Assembly (NCBI RefSeq): GCF_009749525.1
Contig: NZ_WOAC01000002.1
Coordinates: forward strand, 248,001-312,000
DNA length: 64,000 bases
From: Mesorhizobium xinjiangense
GTDB lineage: Bacteria > Pseudomonadota > Alphaproteobacteria > Rhizobiales > Rhizobiaceae
Direction of reading: 5' to 3'
Part shown: one piece after another, positions 48,238 through 58,747 of the stretch
How positions within the stretch are numbered: the stretch's first letter is position 1
Layout: each line of letters starts with the position of its first letter
Position numbers and translations under genes: made by a program
Notes under the pieces: generated by a model
Told to the model about the DNA's origin: nothing
The model's database searches: none
What the model saw: the letters and a program-made list of their open reading frames with translations, nothing else

Positions 48238-48552
48238 TCATCGACGCCATGCCGAGCCGTCCGTGGTCACGAATTGAACGCCGACCGATTTCGAAGACTG
48301 CCAGCGCACACGTGCAGCGCGCGTGACGTTTTCTTCTCCGATTGCAACGTCGAAGATGGGCGGAACGCCTCGCGTGTCTTCGAAGTCCAGTCTTGCCCCA
48401 TTTCGGGACAGGCTCCTGACGGTGGCCTCACGGGTGCAGTAGCCGCCGAAAAAGGTCACGAGACCACCTTTCAGGGCCCGCTGACGCGGCTCTGACCGCT
48501 TTTCGGCATGGTCCCGCATCTGCATTCGATATTGCTGAACGATGTCTGTCAC
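48238..48552 (-). CDS. Single PilZ-domain protein
   Basis: About 104 residues. The PilZ start has R19-R23 (RSEPR), and the second motif is SLSRNG (47-52), with Ser where D/N is usual, so c-di-GMP affinity may be reduced. I chose the GTG at 48552, where GGAGAGGG lies 5-9 nt upstream; an ATG at 48609 would put that ribosome site inside the gene. It is probably a cytoplasmic c-di-GMP-responsive or degenerate effector. Confidence 0.8.
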   Translation of the reverse strand: MTDIVQQYRMQMRDHAEKRSEPRQRALKGGLVTFFGGYCTREATVRSLSRNGARLDFEDTRGVPPIFDVAIGEENVTRAARVRWQSSKSVGVQFVTTDGSAWRR

Positions 48553-48665
48553 GAGTTCCCTCTCCTTTGTTAACCTCGCATGAAGCATAGGAAGCAGGAT
48601 GCGTGCCAATCAGCGGTTGTGTCGCCATGGTTGGAGATGGGTTCGGCCAAGTGGCCGTTGGCTAG

Positions 48666-49079
48666 CTAACGCCGACCAAGATCCTCAAAGAAGCGAAGCA
48701 GATAGCCATCCGGGTCGGCAACCACGAATTGACGGTTGCCAACCTCGCCACCATGCTTTCGATACCATTTGTCTTCCGGATCAAGATGAAGAGGGATTTC
48801 GGCTGCCGCGAGGGCGTTGAGAAGCGGCCCGATGCGCGGAACTTTGATCTGCACATTCAGTCCTTTGCCAAACGGAAAAGACCTCGGCAGGTGCCCGTCA
48901 TCGAAAGATCGTCCCAGACCGATCTGGTCGATCATAAGCTCGGCCCCATCAAGGCTGAGGTAACAGAATCCTTCCTCGGGGCGTTCATAGAGGCATTCGA
49001 AGCCGAGAATCCGACAATAGAAGTCCTTGGATGCCAGCCAGTTCGACACCGCGAATTCCGGAACAAGAATGTTTGCCAT
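48666..49079 (-). CDS. VOC/glyoxalase-bleomycin resistance family protein
   Basis: 137 residues with the beta-alpha-beta-beta-beta fold of vicinal-oxygen-chelate proteins. It shows WLASKDFYCRILGFECLYE at the start, DGAELMIDQ, and near the C-terminus NRQFVVADPDGYLLRFFEDLG. The DPDGYLLRF ending is the family hallmark. It may bind or detoxify a drug or a metabolite; the substrate is unknown. I chose the ATG at 49079, where the fold begins. Confidence 0.87.
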   Translation of the reverse strand: MANILVPEFAVSNWLASKDFYCRILGFECLYERPEEGFCYLSLDGAELMIDQIGLGRSFDDGHLPRSFPFGKGLNVQIKVPRIGPLLNALAAAEIPLHLDPEDKWYRKHGGEVGNRQFVVADPDGYLLRFFEDLGRR

Positions 49080-49174
49080 GACCGCTCGGATGACCTGCAA
49101 GTTGGGGACCGCATAGACGGTGAAACCCCGGTCCAACGGGCCGGGGCCTCAATCATAGTGCGGATTTGCGTCCG

Positions 49175-50425
49175 TCAGACCGGCTTGACGAGGATGTGCT
49201 TCTTCCTGCCGAGCGAAAGCTTGACCACGCCGTCGGCAAGGTCCTTGTCGCTCACGACGGCCTTCGCATCGCTCACCGCGACGTCGTTGAGGCGCACCGC
49301 ACCGCCCTGGACGTGGCGCCGCGCCTCGCCGTTGGAAGCGGCAAGGCCGGCCTTGACGAACAGCGACAAGAGGCCGACGCCTTCGCGCAATTCGGCCTTC
49401 GGCACTTCGATCGTCGGCAGCGTTTCGGCCAGTGCGCCTTCCTCAAAAGTCTTGCGCGCCGTTTCGGCGGCTTCTTCTGCCGCGGCGCGGCCGTGCAGCA
49501 TGGCCGCGACTTCGGTCGCGAGCACTTTCTTGGCGTCGTTGAGCTCCGCGCCTTCCAGCGCGCCGAGCCGTGCGATCTCGTTCATCGGCAGCGTGGTGTA
49601 GAGTTTCAGGAAGCGCTCGACATCGGCGTCCTCGGTGTTGCGCCAGTACTGCCAGAAATCGTATGCGCCGAGCATTTCCGGGTTGAGCCAGACCGCACCG
49701 TCCGCGCTCTTGCCCATCTTGGCGCCCGATGCGGTGGTGAGCAGCGGCGAGGTCAGTGCGAAGAGCTGTGGCGTGCCCATGCGGTGACCGAGATCGATGC
49801 CGTTGATGATGTTGCCCCACTGGTCCGAGCCGCCCATCTGCAGCCGGCAGCCGTAACGCCTGTTCAGTTCCACATAGTCGTAGGCCTGCAGGATCATGTA
49901 GTTGAATTCGAGGAAGGAGAGCGACTGCTCGCGGTCGAGCCGCGTCTTCACCGAATCGAAGGAGAGCATCCGGTTGACGGAAAAATGCCGGCCGACATCG
50001 CGCAGGAATTCGACATAGTTGATGCCCATCAGCCAGTCGGCATTGTCGACCATCAGCGCGTCGGCCGGCCCGTCGCCGAAGGTGAGATAGTTGGAAAAGA
50101 CGCGCTTGATGCCGGCGATGTTGTCGGCGATCGTTTCCGGCGTCATCAGCTTGCGCGCCTCGTCCTTGAACGACGGGTCGCCGATCATGCCGGTGCCGCC
50201 GCCCATCAGCGTGATGGCGCGATGACCTGTCTGCTGCAGCCAGTGGAGCATCATGATCTGGATCAGCCCGCCCGCGTGCAGGCTGGGGGCTGTCGGGTCG
50301 AAGCCGATATAGGCCGTCACGATTTCCCTGGCGAACAGTTCGTCGAGACCGGCATCATCGGAGGTCTGATGAATGAAGCCGCGCTCGGAAAGGGTGCGCA
50401 GGAAATCGGACTTGAAGGCGGACAT
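49175..50425 (-). CDS. tyrS: Tyrosyl-tRNA synthetase
   Basis: 416 residues, class I. It charges tRNA(Tyr). The HIGH-like motif is APSLHAGGL, the KMSKS-like motif is GAKMGKS, and the tyrosine pocket is in [17 protein letters not shown]. The C-terminal S4 RNA-binding domain includes [20 protein letters not shown] chose the ATG at 50425, with AGAAGAAA upstream; 15 extra in-frame residues upstream have no support. Confidence 0.97.
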   Translation of the reverse strand: MSAFKSDFLRTLSERGFIHQTSDDAGLDELFAREIVTAYIGFDPTAPSLHAGGLIQIMMLHWLQQTGHRAITLMGGGTGMIGDPSFKDEARKLMTPETIADNIAGIKRVFSNYLTFGDGPADALMVDNADWLMGINYVEFLRDVGRHFSVNRMLSFDSVKTRLDREQSLSFLEFNYMILQAYDYVELNRRYGCRLQMGGSDQWGNIINGIDLGHRMGTPQLFALTSPLLTTASGAKMGKSADGAVWLNPEMLGAYDFWQYWRNTEDADVERFLKLYTTLPMNEIARLGALEGAELNDAKKVLATEVAAMLHGRAAAEEAAETARKTFEEGALAETLPTIEVPKAELREGVGLLSLFVKAGLAASNGEARRHVQGGAVRLNDVAVSDAKAVVSDKDLADGVVKLSLGRKKHILVKPV

Positions 50426-50533
50426 CGTTTCTTCTTTCGGTGGACGTGAGACGCCGGGCGCAAGGCCCATGGCAATCGTGGATGCGCGCCTTTAGCATCG
50501 TGTCAACTGGAATCACAAGCGGAACGCACATCC

Positions 50534-51670
50534 ATGGCGCTCAAATGCGCGATCGGCCTGATGAGCGGCACCTCCATGGACGGCATCGACCTGGCCGTTC
50601 TGGAGACCGACGGCGAATATGCGGTGAGGCGCGGATCCTCGGCCTTCTTCGCCTATGAGGCGGGGTTTCGCCGCCGCATCGAAGCCGCGCTGAAGACGGC
50701 GCGGTCGATTGAAAAACGCGACGAACGGCCGGGCGATCTCACCGCGCTCGAAGGCGAGATCACACTGCGCCACGCCGAGGCCGTGCGCGCGTTCTTGGCC
50801 GAACACCCCGATTGCCGCCCCGACGTGATCGGTTTTCATGGCCAGACCGTGCTGCATCGTCCGCAAGAGGCACTGACGGTGCAACTGGGCGACGGACCTC
50901 TGTTGGCCGGTGAAACAGGGCTTCCGGTCATCTACGACATGCGGGCCAAGGATATGGTAATGGGCGGGCAGGGGGCGCCGCTGGCACCGGCCTATCATGC
51001 TGCGCTGGCCCGCGCGCTTCCCGACCGCTACGTCGGGTCCTTTCCCGCCGTCTTCGTCAATATAGGCGGCATTTCCAACGTCACCTTCGTTCCAGCCGCC
51101 GGCGATCCGGTCGCCTTCGACAGCGGGCCCGGCAATCAGTTGATCGACCAGTGGGTCATGGCCGAAGGCGGGGTTCCCTACGACGCCGACGGCATGATCG
51201 CCAGCGAGGGTGGTGTCGCGCAGGCTGTCGTCGGGCGCTACCTGGCCAATCCCTTCTTCGATCGCGGCGCGCCGAAATCGCTCGACCGGGGCGATTTCAC
51301 GCTTGAGGAGGCCGCCGGACTTGAGCTTGCCGACGGCGCGCGCACTTTGGCCGCCGTATCGGCAGAGGCGATCCTGAAGGCCGCGGCCTACATGCCGGTG
51401 CCGCCGAAACTCTGGGTCCTGTGCGGCGGCGGACGCAAGAACCCGCATATTGTGGCGGATCTGCGCGAGGGCGCGGCGCGCATGGGCGCCACGGTCATAC
51501 TGGCCGAGGATGCCGGCTTCGACGGCGATGCGATGGAGGCGGAAGCCTGGGCCTATCTCGCCGTACGCTCGCAAGAGGGGCTGGCGCTCACCTGGCCGAC
51601 GACGACCGGATGCCGCCGCCCCGCCACCGGCGGACAGCTTGCCTTGCCGGGCGGTGCGACCGCTGCCTGA
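50534..51670 (+). CDS. anmK: Anhydro-N-acetylmuramic acid kinase
   Basis: 378 residues of the actin/hexokinase-like ATPase fold. It phosphorylates and opens 1,6-anhydroMurNAc from cell-wall turnover. The ATP-binding motif is [16 protein letters not shown]; further motifs are [24 protein letters not shown] and [10 protein letters not shown]. It is divergent from tyrS, a frequent proteobacterial arrangement. Confidence 0.96.
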   Translation: MALKCAIGLMSGTSMDGIDLAVLETDGEYAVRRGSSAFFAYEAGFRRRIEAALKTARSIEKRDERPGDLTALEGEITLRHAEAVRAFLAEHPDCRPDVIGFHGQTVLHRPQEALTVQLGDGPLLAGETGLPVIYDMRAKDMVMGGQGAPLAPAYHAALARALPDRYVGSFPAVFVNIGGISNVTFVPAAGDPVAFDSGPGNQLIDQWVMAEGGVPYDADGMIASEGGVAQAVVGRYLANPFFDRGAPKSLDRGDFTLEEAAGLELADGARTLAAVSAEAILKAAAYMPVPPKLWVLCGGGRKNPHIVADLREGAARMGATVILAEDAGFDGDAMEAEAWAYLAVRSQEGLALTWPTTTGCRRPATGGQLALPGGATAA

Positions 51671-51790
51671 TCGCGCGATGCATGTTTCCGTGCGGCGAAA
51701 ATGTGTACCACTTCATATCGCTGAGAGCGCATAGGCCCTATCATCTTTACGGAGTTGGGGGCATGACCGTTTGTCGGGAGACCATGCGCC

Positions 51791-53164
51791 ATGGCCAAGC
51801 AAAAGGTACTGCTGGAATTCGAATCGGAAGGGGCCGCTCCGTTCTCGATGAACGAGGCCGCCGTCGAATCGCCGCTCGAGGCGGTGCGGCAGGCGCAATC
51901 CTTCGTCGACCAGGTGGCCGGCATGGGCATCGAGCTCGACGAGTTCTGTGCGCCGGTTCCCATGATGATCGGCCCGGGTGGCGGTTCGGCTCCGCCGGCT
52001 CTGGAAACCTTCGCCACCGAAGGCCGCGCCGCTGCCCGCGATGAAGTCGCTTCGCATACGGTCGTCGTTCCTGCCGAGGTGCCGCTTGCCGCCATGGAGC
52101 AGCTTCAGGGCCGGCCCGAGCTCAAGGTCTGGCCCAATTCGCCGATGGCGCTCTTCGACAATGTCATTGACGAGGCCCGCTCGGATTCGGGGCTCGACTG
52201 CCGGCCCTTCAAGCCGGCGGTCGAAATCGAGGTGTTGCGCGCGCTGCTTGCCGTCGATGCGCTGTGGAACGAGGGCTATCGCGGGCAGAACATCGTTGTC
52301 GGCATCATCGACGAAGGCGTGGACGGGTCCGTTTATCCGGTGATCGGCGGCTTTTCGCGGCCCGATGCCGGCCTGCAGCCGGGTGGCGCGCCCGTCACCA
52401 GCCATGGCTCCATGTGCGCGGCCGACGTGCTGGTCGCCGCCCCGCATTGCCGGCTCTACGACTATCCCTTCCTTGGCGTGCCGCGCTCAGGCGGCGCGCT
52501 GCAGATGTTCCAGGCCGTGCTCAACCAGCGCGGCATCGACGGTACGCCGCACATCACCAACAATTCCTACGGTTTCGTCGGTGTGCCGGATCCGGCGCAG
52601 TTTCCAGATCACGAGGTGCACAACATCGACCATCCCGTTCACCGCAAGGTGCGCGAGGTGGTCACTGCCGGCGTCACCTGCTTCTTCGCCGCCGGCAATT
52701 GCGGCGAGAACTGCCCGAGCGGCGCCTGCCACCATTCGGGCATCGGCCCCGGACGCTCGGTCCACGCCTCCAACAGCCTCGCCGAGGTCATCACGGTGGC
52801 TGCCGTCAACAGCCGTCACGAACGCATCGGTTATTCCTCGCAGGGGCCGGGCATGTTCGAGCCGCAAAAGCCCGACATCGCCAGCTACAGCCATTTCTTC
52901 GGCAATTTCGGGCCGGGCCGACCGGCCGATGGCACGAATTTCGACAATGGCACCTCCGCCGCCACCCCGGTCGCGGCAGGCGTCGGGGCACTCCTGATGA
53001 GCGCGATTGCGGGCCTCACGCCCGACATGATGAAGCGCGCCCTGACCGGCTCGGCGACTAATCTCGGCCGCACCGTCGGCTGGGACGCCGGTACGGGCCA
53101 CGGCGTCCTCAATGCGGCGGCCGCCTACGGATGGCTGCGCGGGCAAGGTGTCCCCGTGGCGTGA
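51791..53164 (+). CDS. S8-family (subtilisin-like) serine peptidase without signal peptide
   Basis: 457 residues. The catalytic triad is D174 (GIIDEGVDG), H205 (TSHGSMC) and S389 (NGTSAATPVAAG), with oxyanion asparagine N303 (AAGNCG). A domain of about 122 residues comes before the catalytic part and looks like an inhibitory pro-domain: a beta strand (KVLLEF), helix (SPLEAVRQAQSFVDQV), then HTVVVPAEV and VWPNSPMALF. No secretion signal is visible, so it is likely cytoplasmic. The Cys pairs around C304-C313 are unusual. A 74-residue gene that resembles this pro-domain follows after 98 bp. Confidence 0.93.
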   Translation: MAKQKVLLEFESEGAAPFSMNEAAVESPLEAVRQAQSFVDQVAGMGIELDEFCAPVPMMIGPGGGSAPPALETFATEGRAAARDEVASHTVVVPAEVPLAAMEQLQGRPELKVWPNSPMALFDNVIDEARSDSGLDCRPFKPAVEIEVLRALLAVDALWNEGYRGQNIVVGIIDEGVDGSVYPVIGGFSRPDAGLQPGGAPVTSHGSMCAADVLVAAPHCRLYDYPFLGVPRSGGALQMFQAVLNQRGIDGTPHITNNSYGFVGVPDPAQFPDHEVHNIDHPVHRKVREVVTAGVTCFFAAGNCGENCPSGACHHSGIGPGRSVHASNSLAEVITVAAVNSRHERIGYSSQGPGMFEPQKPDIASYSHFFGNFGPGRPADGTNFDNGTSAATPVAAGVGALLMSAIAGLTPDMMKRALTGSATNLGRTVGWDAGTGHGVLNAAAAYGWLRGQGVPVA

Positions 53165-53262
53165 AACCGACGGCCCCAACCGGCTTTTGGTAGCGGGCGG
53201 CTGTGGGATAGACGGGAAATGATCTATAATGACGGCAGTGCTTGCGGCCGTCGGAGGACCGA

Positions 53263-53487
53263 ATGGACCAGTGGCTCGTGACTTTTCCGGCAACCATGTC
53301 ATTGGATGCGTGCCTCACGATCGTCCGTCAGGCGGGCGCGGAAGAGCTTGCACAATCCGAGGCCGTGCCGCTCGGCGGCGACGAGATCGTCATCCAGATC
53401 GAGGCCGGGCCCAATGCCGTGGAGGCGCTGCGCGCCAGCGAACATGTTCTGGGCGTGTTTCCGAACTCGGAGATGAAGCTTTATTGA
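53263..53487 (+). CDS. Small protein resembling a subtilisin pro-domain/I9 inhibitor
   Basis: 74 residues. Strand QWLVTFPA, helix SLDACLTIVRQAGAEEL, strand DEIVIQIEA, helix NAVEALRASE and a C-terminal VFPNSEMKLY follow the I9-like pattern. The tail closely matches VWPNSPMALF in the pro-domain of the neighbouring protease (113-122 there). GGAGG lies 5 nt before the ATG at 53263. It probably acts in trans as inhibitor or folding helper of that protease; this is inferred from sequence and position. The last 7 bp overlap the convergent PaiB-like gene. Confidence 0.8.
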   Translation: MDQWLVTFPATMSLDACLTIVRQAGAEELAQSEAVPLGGDEIVIQIEAGPNAVEALRASEHVLGVFPNSEMKLY

Positions 53488-54131
53488 CGACCGTCCGCGA
53501 GACCGCCATAGGCGCGCACGAGGCGGGCCATGTCGGTATCGGCGGAGCTGTCCAACCCTTCGGCGACGCCCTCGCGGTCGGCAACGGGGCGGTTCTGGCT
53601 CACCTTCCACTTGCCTTCGAGATCGGCGATTTCGATGCGCAGGCCGACGATGCCCTTGATCTGCGCGCGGACGAAATCGTCGGGGGCGTCGGCGAGCTGC
53701 CAGGGTGTTTCGCGCCCGTCCTCATGGGTCGCGGTGAGCGAAGTTATCTGTCGGCGCAGCCATTCCGGATCGTCGACGATCTCCGCCTTTCCCCGCGCCT
53801 GGACGATTGCGTAGTTCCATGTCGGCACGACCTTGCCAGTCTGGCGCTTGGTCTCGTACCAGGAGGGCGTGACATAGGACTGCGGGCCCTGGAACACGAC
53901 CAGAACCGGTGTTTGCGGATCGTCGGCAATGGCACGCCACTGCAGATTGTCCCTGGAGAAATGGGCAAGAAGGACGCCCTGTCCAGTTCCCGCCTCATCG
54001 AGCAGAAACGGCAAGGAATTGGCGATCGGCCCGTCCTTGCCGTTTGAAACGACGAGCCCCAGCGGATGCGCGCGGATCAGCTCATGCATCACCTCCAGGC
54101 GCGTTTCCTTGAAATGCGGCGGCTGGTACAT
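53481..54131 (-). CDS. FMN-binding negative transcriptional regulator family protein (PaiB-like)
   Basis: 216 residues. It begins MYQPPHFKETRLEVMHELI, with the split-barrel flavin-binding segments GLVVSNGKDGPIANSLPFLL and VLVVFQGPQSYVTPSWYE and the terminal KGIVGLRIEI of the PaiB family. Members bind FMN or haem; the regulatory role is not well proven. I chose the ATG at 54131. It overlaps the end of the pro-domain-like gene and lies 20 bp after the alpha/beta hydrolase gene on the same strand. Confidence 0.9.
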   Translation of the reverse strand: MYQPPHFKETRLEVMHELIRAHPLGLVVSNGKDGPIANSLPFLLDEAGTGQGVLLAHFSRDNLQWRAIADDPQTPVLVVFQGPQSYVTPSWYETKRQTGKVVPTWNYAIVQARGKAEIVDDPEWLRRQITSLTATHEDGRETPWQLADAPDDFVRAQIKGIVGLRIEIADLEGKWKVSQNRPVADREGVAEGLDSSADTDMARLVRAYGGLADGRQ

Positions 54132-54151
54132 GACGCTCGGGCCTTTCCGCC

Positions 54152-54826
54152 CTATCTCAATCGCTTCGGCTTCGGCTCGGCCAGTTCGCCGTTGAGGCGC
54201 CGGTCGAGATAGTCGGAGCATTCCTCGAGCAGCAATTCGGAGTCGTTGCTGAAAAAATGATTGGCGCCCGGCAGCGTCTTTTGCGTGATGGTGATGCCTT
54301 TTTGCGTGTGCAACTTGTCGACGAGGACCTGGACGTCCTTGGGCGGGGCGACCTTGTCGGCATCGCCGTGGATGATCAGACCGGAAGACGGGCAGGGCGC
54401 CAGGAAGGAGAAATCGTAGATGTTGGGCTGCGGGGCAATCGAGATGAAACCCTCGATTTCCGGACGCCGCATCAGAAGCTGCATGCCGATCCAGGCGCCG
54501 AAGGAATAGCCGGCGACCCAGCAGCTCTTGGAATCGGGATGCATCGACTGCACCCAGTCGAGTGCGGCGGCCGCGTCGGAAAGCTCGCCCGTGCCGTGGT
54601 CGAAGGTGCCCTGGCTGCGTCCGATGCCGCGAAAGTTGAAACGCAGCGTCGTGAAACCGCGCTTCTGGAACATGTAGAACAGATCGTAGACGATCTTGTT
54701 GTTCATCGTTCCGCCGAACTGCGGGTGAGGATGCAGCACGATCGCGATCGGCGCATTCTTTTCGGGCGAGGGCTGGTAACGGCCCTCGAGACGACCATCC
54801 GGTCCGGCAAAGATGACCTCGGGCAT
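54152..54826 (-). CDS. Alpha/beta hydrolase (YqiA/OsmC-fused type, small)
   Basis: 224 residues. It has the oxyanion region HPHPQFGGTMNNK, the segment LRFNFRGIGRS and the nucleophile serine in GYSFGAWIGM. Aspartate is in IIHGDADKVAPP and the histidine in GANHFFS, so the triad is complete. It resembles a widespread rhizobial group of small alpha/beta hydrolases of unknown substrate. It has no signal peptide. It is divergent from the suf operon. Confidence 0.88.
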   Translation of the reverse strand: MPEVIFAGPDGRLEGRYQPSPEKNAPIAIVLHPHPQFGGTMNNKIVYDLFYMFQKRGFTTLRFNFRGIGRSQGTFDHGTGELSDAAAALDWVQSMHPDSKSCWVAGYSFGAWIGMQLLMRRPEIEGFISIAPQPNIYDFSFLAPCPSSGLIIHGDADKVAPPKDVQVLVDKLHTQKGITITQKTLPGANHFFSNDSELLLEECSDYLDRRLNGELAEPKPKRLR

Positions 54827-54918
54827 GAGAACTCCACTCTTCGTCCAAAGGGACGCCTATATGCAACTTCAATGTCGCTCCGGCCTTGACGTCGGGGCGG
54901 AGCCTTCATAGAAGCTAG

Positions 54919-54935
54919 TTTAGAACTGTTCAAAA
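54919..54935. promoter_or_regulatory. Irr-box (iron control element)-like palindrome upstream of the suf operon
   Basis: TTTAGAA-CTG-TTCAAAA differs by one base from the rhizobial Irr consensus TTTAGAA-N3-TTCTAAA. It lies 118 bp before the first suf gene, in a region that also serves the divergent hydrolase gene. Irr control of suf operons is known in alphaproteobacteria; binding here is inferred. Confidence 0.55.
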
Positions 54936-55052
54936 ATCCGGCGTCACCGCCGATCCGACAAAGCGGGTAGATAGGACGTCAGGGCTTACGATTTCAAGGA
55001 AATTGCGCGTGGACGTTCTGCAAATTCGGATTGCGGGATAAATTGAACCAAA

Positions 55053-56219
55053 ATGGCCGACGAACGCAGCTATCTCGATCATAATGCCAGCGCGCCGCTG
55101 CGCGCCTGTGCGCGTACGGCCATGCTTTCGGCACTCGACAACGCCGCCAATGCCTCTTCCGTTCACGCCGAAGGCCGCGCCGTGCGGCGGCTGGTCGAAA
55201 GGGCGCGCCGCGAGGTCGCCACACTCGTCGACGCCGCCGCCGAGCATGTCGTCTTCACGTCCGGCGCGACCGAGGCGGCCAACATGCTGCTTACGCCCGA
55301 TTGGCGCATGGGCCGGGCGCCGCTGACGATGGGACGTCTTTATGTATCGGCTGCCGATCACCCATGCATGCTGTCGGGTGGCCGCTTTGCCGGCGAGGCG
55401 GTCGAGACCTTTGCCGTGCGCTCCGACGGGCTTGTCGACCTGGACGCCCTGGCGGCGGTGTTGGCGGCGCATGACGGATCGACAGGCCTTGCGCTCGTGG
55501 CGGTCCATGCCGCCAACAACGAGACCGGGGTGATCCAGCCGGTCGGCGAGATCGCCCGCCTGGTCAAGGATGCCGGCGGCGTGCTGGTGGTCGACGCGGT
55601 GCAGGCGGTCGGACGCATTCCTGTCGATATTGCAGAGGGTTGGGGCGATTTCCTGATTCTTTCCTCGCACAAGCTGGGCGGCCCCAAGGGCGCCGGCGCC
55701 ATCGTCGGACGCTCCGATTTGATGATGCCGGCCCCCCTGATGTCCGGCGGCGGCCAGGAAAAGGGCCATCGCGCCGGCACCGAAAACGTGGCCGCTATTG
55801 CCGGATTTGGCGCTGCCGCGGCCGAGTCGCTGTCGGAACTTGAAAACATGACGACCGTGCGCCAGATGCGGGATGACATCGAGGCCGCGATACGGCATAG
55901 CGCGCCAGACGCGATCATTCACGGCACAACGGCGCCGCGCCTGCCCAACACCAGCTTCTTTTCGCTGCCGGAAAGCAAGGCGGAGACGTTGCAGATCGCC
56001 TTCGACCTGCAGGGCGTGGCGTTGTCGGCCGGGTCGGCCTGTTCCTCGGGCAAGGTCGGGCCGAGCCATGTGCTGAAGGCGATGGGGCAGGGCGAGGAGG
56101 CGACGGCACTGCGGGTTTCGATCGGTACCGTCACGACGCAAGACGATGTGGTGCGATTCCGCCGGGCGCTGGCGGAAATCGCCGATCGCCAGGCGCGAAA
56201 AAGGTCCCGCGCCGCGTGA
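55053..56219 (+). CDS. Cysteine desulfurase, NifS/IscS-like, first gene of the suf operon
   Basis: 388 residues, PLP fold type I. It takes sulfur from cysteine as a persulfide. The PLP lysine is in SSHKLGGPKGAG and the active cysteine in SAGSACSSGK on the long IscS-like loop. The start LDHNASAPL is typical (more often LDNNATT). This is the position of the second desulfurase ('sufS2') in rhizobial suf operons, distinct from the SufS at 60094. A 171 bp gap with a hairpin separates it from sufB. Confidence 0.92.
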   Translation: MADERSYLDHNASAPLRACARTAMLSALDNAANASSVHAEGRAVRRLVERARREVATLVDAAAEHVVFTSGATEAANMLLTPDWRMGRAPLTMGRLYVSAADHPCMLSGGRFAGEAVETFAVRSDGLVDLDALAAVLAAHDGSTGLALVAVHAANNETGVIQPVGEIARLVKDAGGVLVVDAVQAVGRIPVDIAEGWGDFLILSSHKLGGPKGAGAIVGRSDLMMPAPLMSGGGQEKGHRAGTENVAAIAGFGAAAAESLSELENMTTVRQMRDDIEAAIRHSAPDAIIHGTTAPRLPNTSFFSLPESKAETLQIAFDLQGVALSAGSACSSGKVGPSHVLKAMGQGEEATALRVSIGTVTTQDDVVRFRRALAEIADRQARKRSRAA

Positions 56220-56355
56220 TGCGGCCGGAATTGCGCAGTGATGCGCGGGAAATGTTGTCGCAAGCGGTAAAGAATCGCCAAAAAGGGTGATTTTGGCCTG
56301 CGATCGCACTACATGAGGCATACGCCGTGTGCGCGGTGCCATAGTTTGAAAACGG

Positions 56356-56372
56356 CCGGGCCTTGAACCCGG
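56356..56372 (+). promoter_or_regulatory. Leader hairpin before sufB
   Basis: CCGGG-CCTTGAA-CCCGG, 18 nt before the sufB ATG. An almost identical element lies before sufA (61807-61823). The conserved core is CGGGCCTT(G/T)AACCCG. Confidence 0.6.
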
Positions 56373-56390
56373 CATGGATGGAGAACGCTG

Positions 56391-57905
<1,515 letters not shown>

Positions 57906-57982
57906 GCGGTGACGCTCATTCGCCGACATCAAATCGACGCGCGCTGCGGCGCGGTCGTCTGAACGGATTTGGAAGAACAAGA

Positions 57983-58738
57983 ATGCTTGAAATCAAGAAC
58001 CTGCATGCACGCATCGCCGAGGACGGCACCGAGATCATTCGCGGCCTGAACCTGACCGTGAAGGCCGGCGAGGTCGCCGCCATCATGGGGCCGAACGGTT
58101 CGGGAAAATCGACGTTGTCCTATATTCTCGCCGGCCGCGAGGATTACGAGGTGACCGAGGGCGACATTCTCTACAATGGCGAGTCGATCCTTGAGATGGA
58201 CCCGGCCGAGCGCGCTGCTGCCGGCATTTTCCTGGCCTTCCAGTATCCGCTGGAAATTCCGGGCGTGGCGACGATGGAGTTCCTCAAGGTGGCGATGAAC
58301 GCCCAGCGCAAGGCGCGCGGCGAGCCGGAGCTGAAGATCCCCGATCTGCTGAAGAAGGTGCGCGAGGCGGCCGGTTCGCTCGACATGAACATGGACATGC
58401 TCAAGCGCCCGCTGAATGTCGGCTTTTCCGGCGGCGAGAAGAAGCGCGCCGAGATCCTGCAGATGAAGCTGCTCGAGCCGAAGCTGTGTGTGCTCGACGA
58501 AACCGATTCCGGCCTCGACATCGATGCGTTGAAGATCGTCGCCGAGGGTGTCAACGCACTGCGGTCGCCGGACCGGGCGATCGTCGTCATCACGCACTAT
58601 CAGCGTCTGCTCGAATATATCGTGCCCGACAGCGTGCACGTCCTCTACAAGGGCCAGGTCGTGAAGTCGGGCGACAAGTCGCTGGCGCTCGAGCTGGAGG
58701 AAAACGGTTATGCCGGCATTGTCGGCGAGGCTGCGTAG
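57983..58738 (+). CDS. sufC: Fe-S cluster assembly ATPase SufC
   Basis: 251-residue ABC ATPase. Walker A is GPNGSGKST, the signature FSGGEKKRAEILQM, Walker B CVLDETDSGLDID and the switch histidine in VVITHYQRLL. It drives conformational changes in SufB-SufD. The ATG at 57983 has GGAAG 7 nt upstream; the frame is open further up but antisense to family length. Confidence 0.97.
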   Translation: MLEIKNLHARIAEDGTEIIRGLNLTVKAGEVAAIMGPNGSGKSTLSYILAGREDYEVTEGDILYNGESILEMDPAERAAAGIFLAFQYPLEIPGVATMEFLKVAMNAQRKARGEPELKIPDLLKKVREAAGSLDMNMDMLKRPLNVGFSGGEKKRAEILQMKLLEPKLCVLDETDSGLDIDALKIVAEGVNALRSPDRAIVVITHYQRLLEYIVPDSVHVLYKGQVVKSGDKSLALELEENGYAGIVGEAA

Positions 58739-58747
58739 GTGGTTGCC

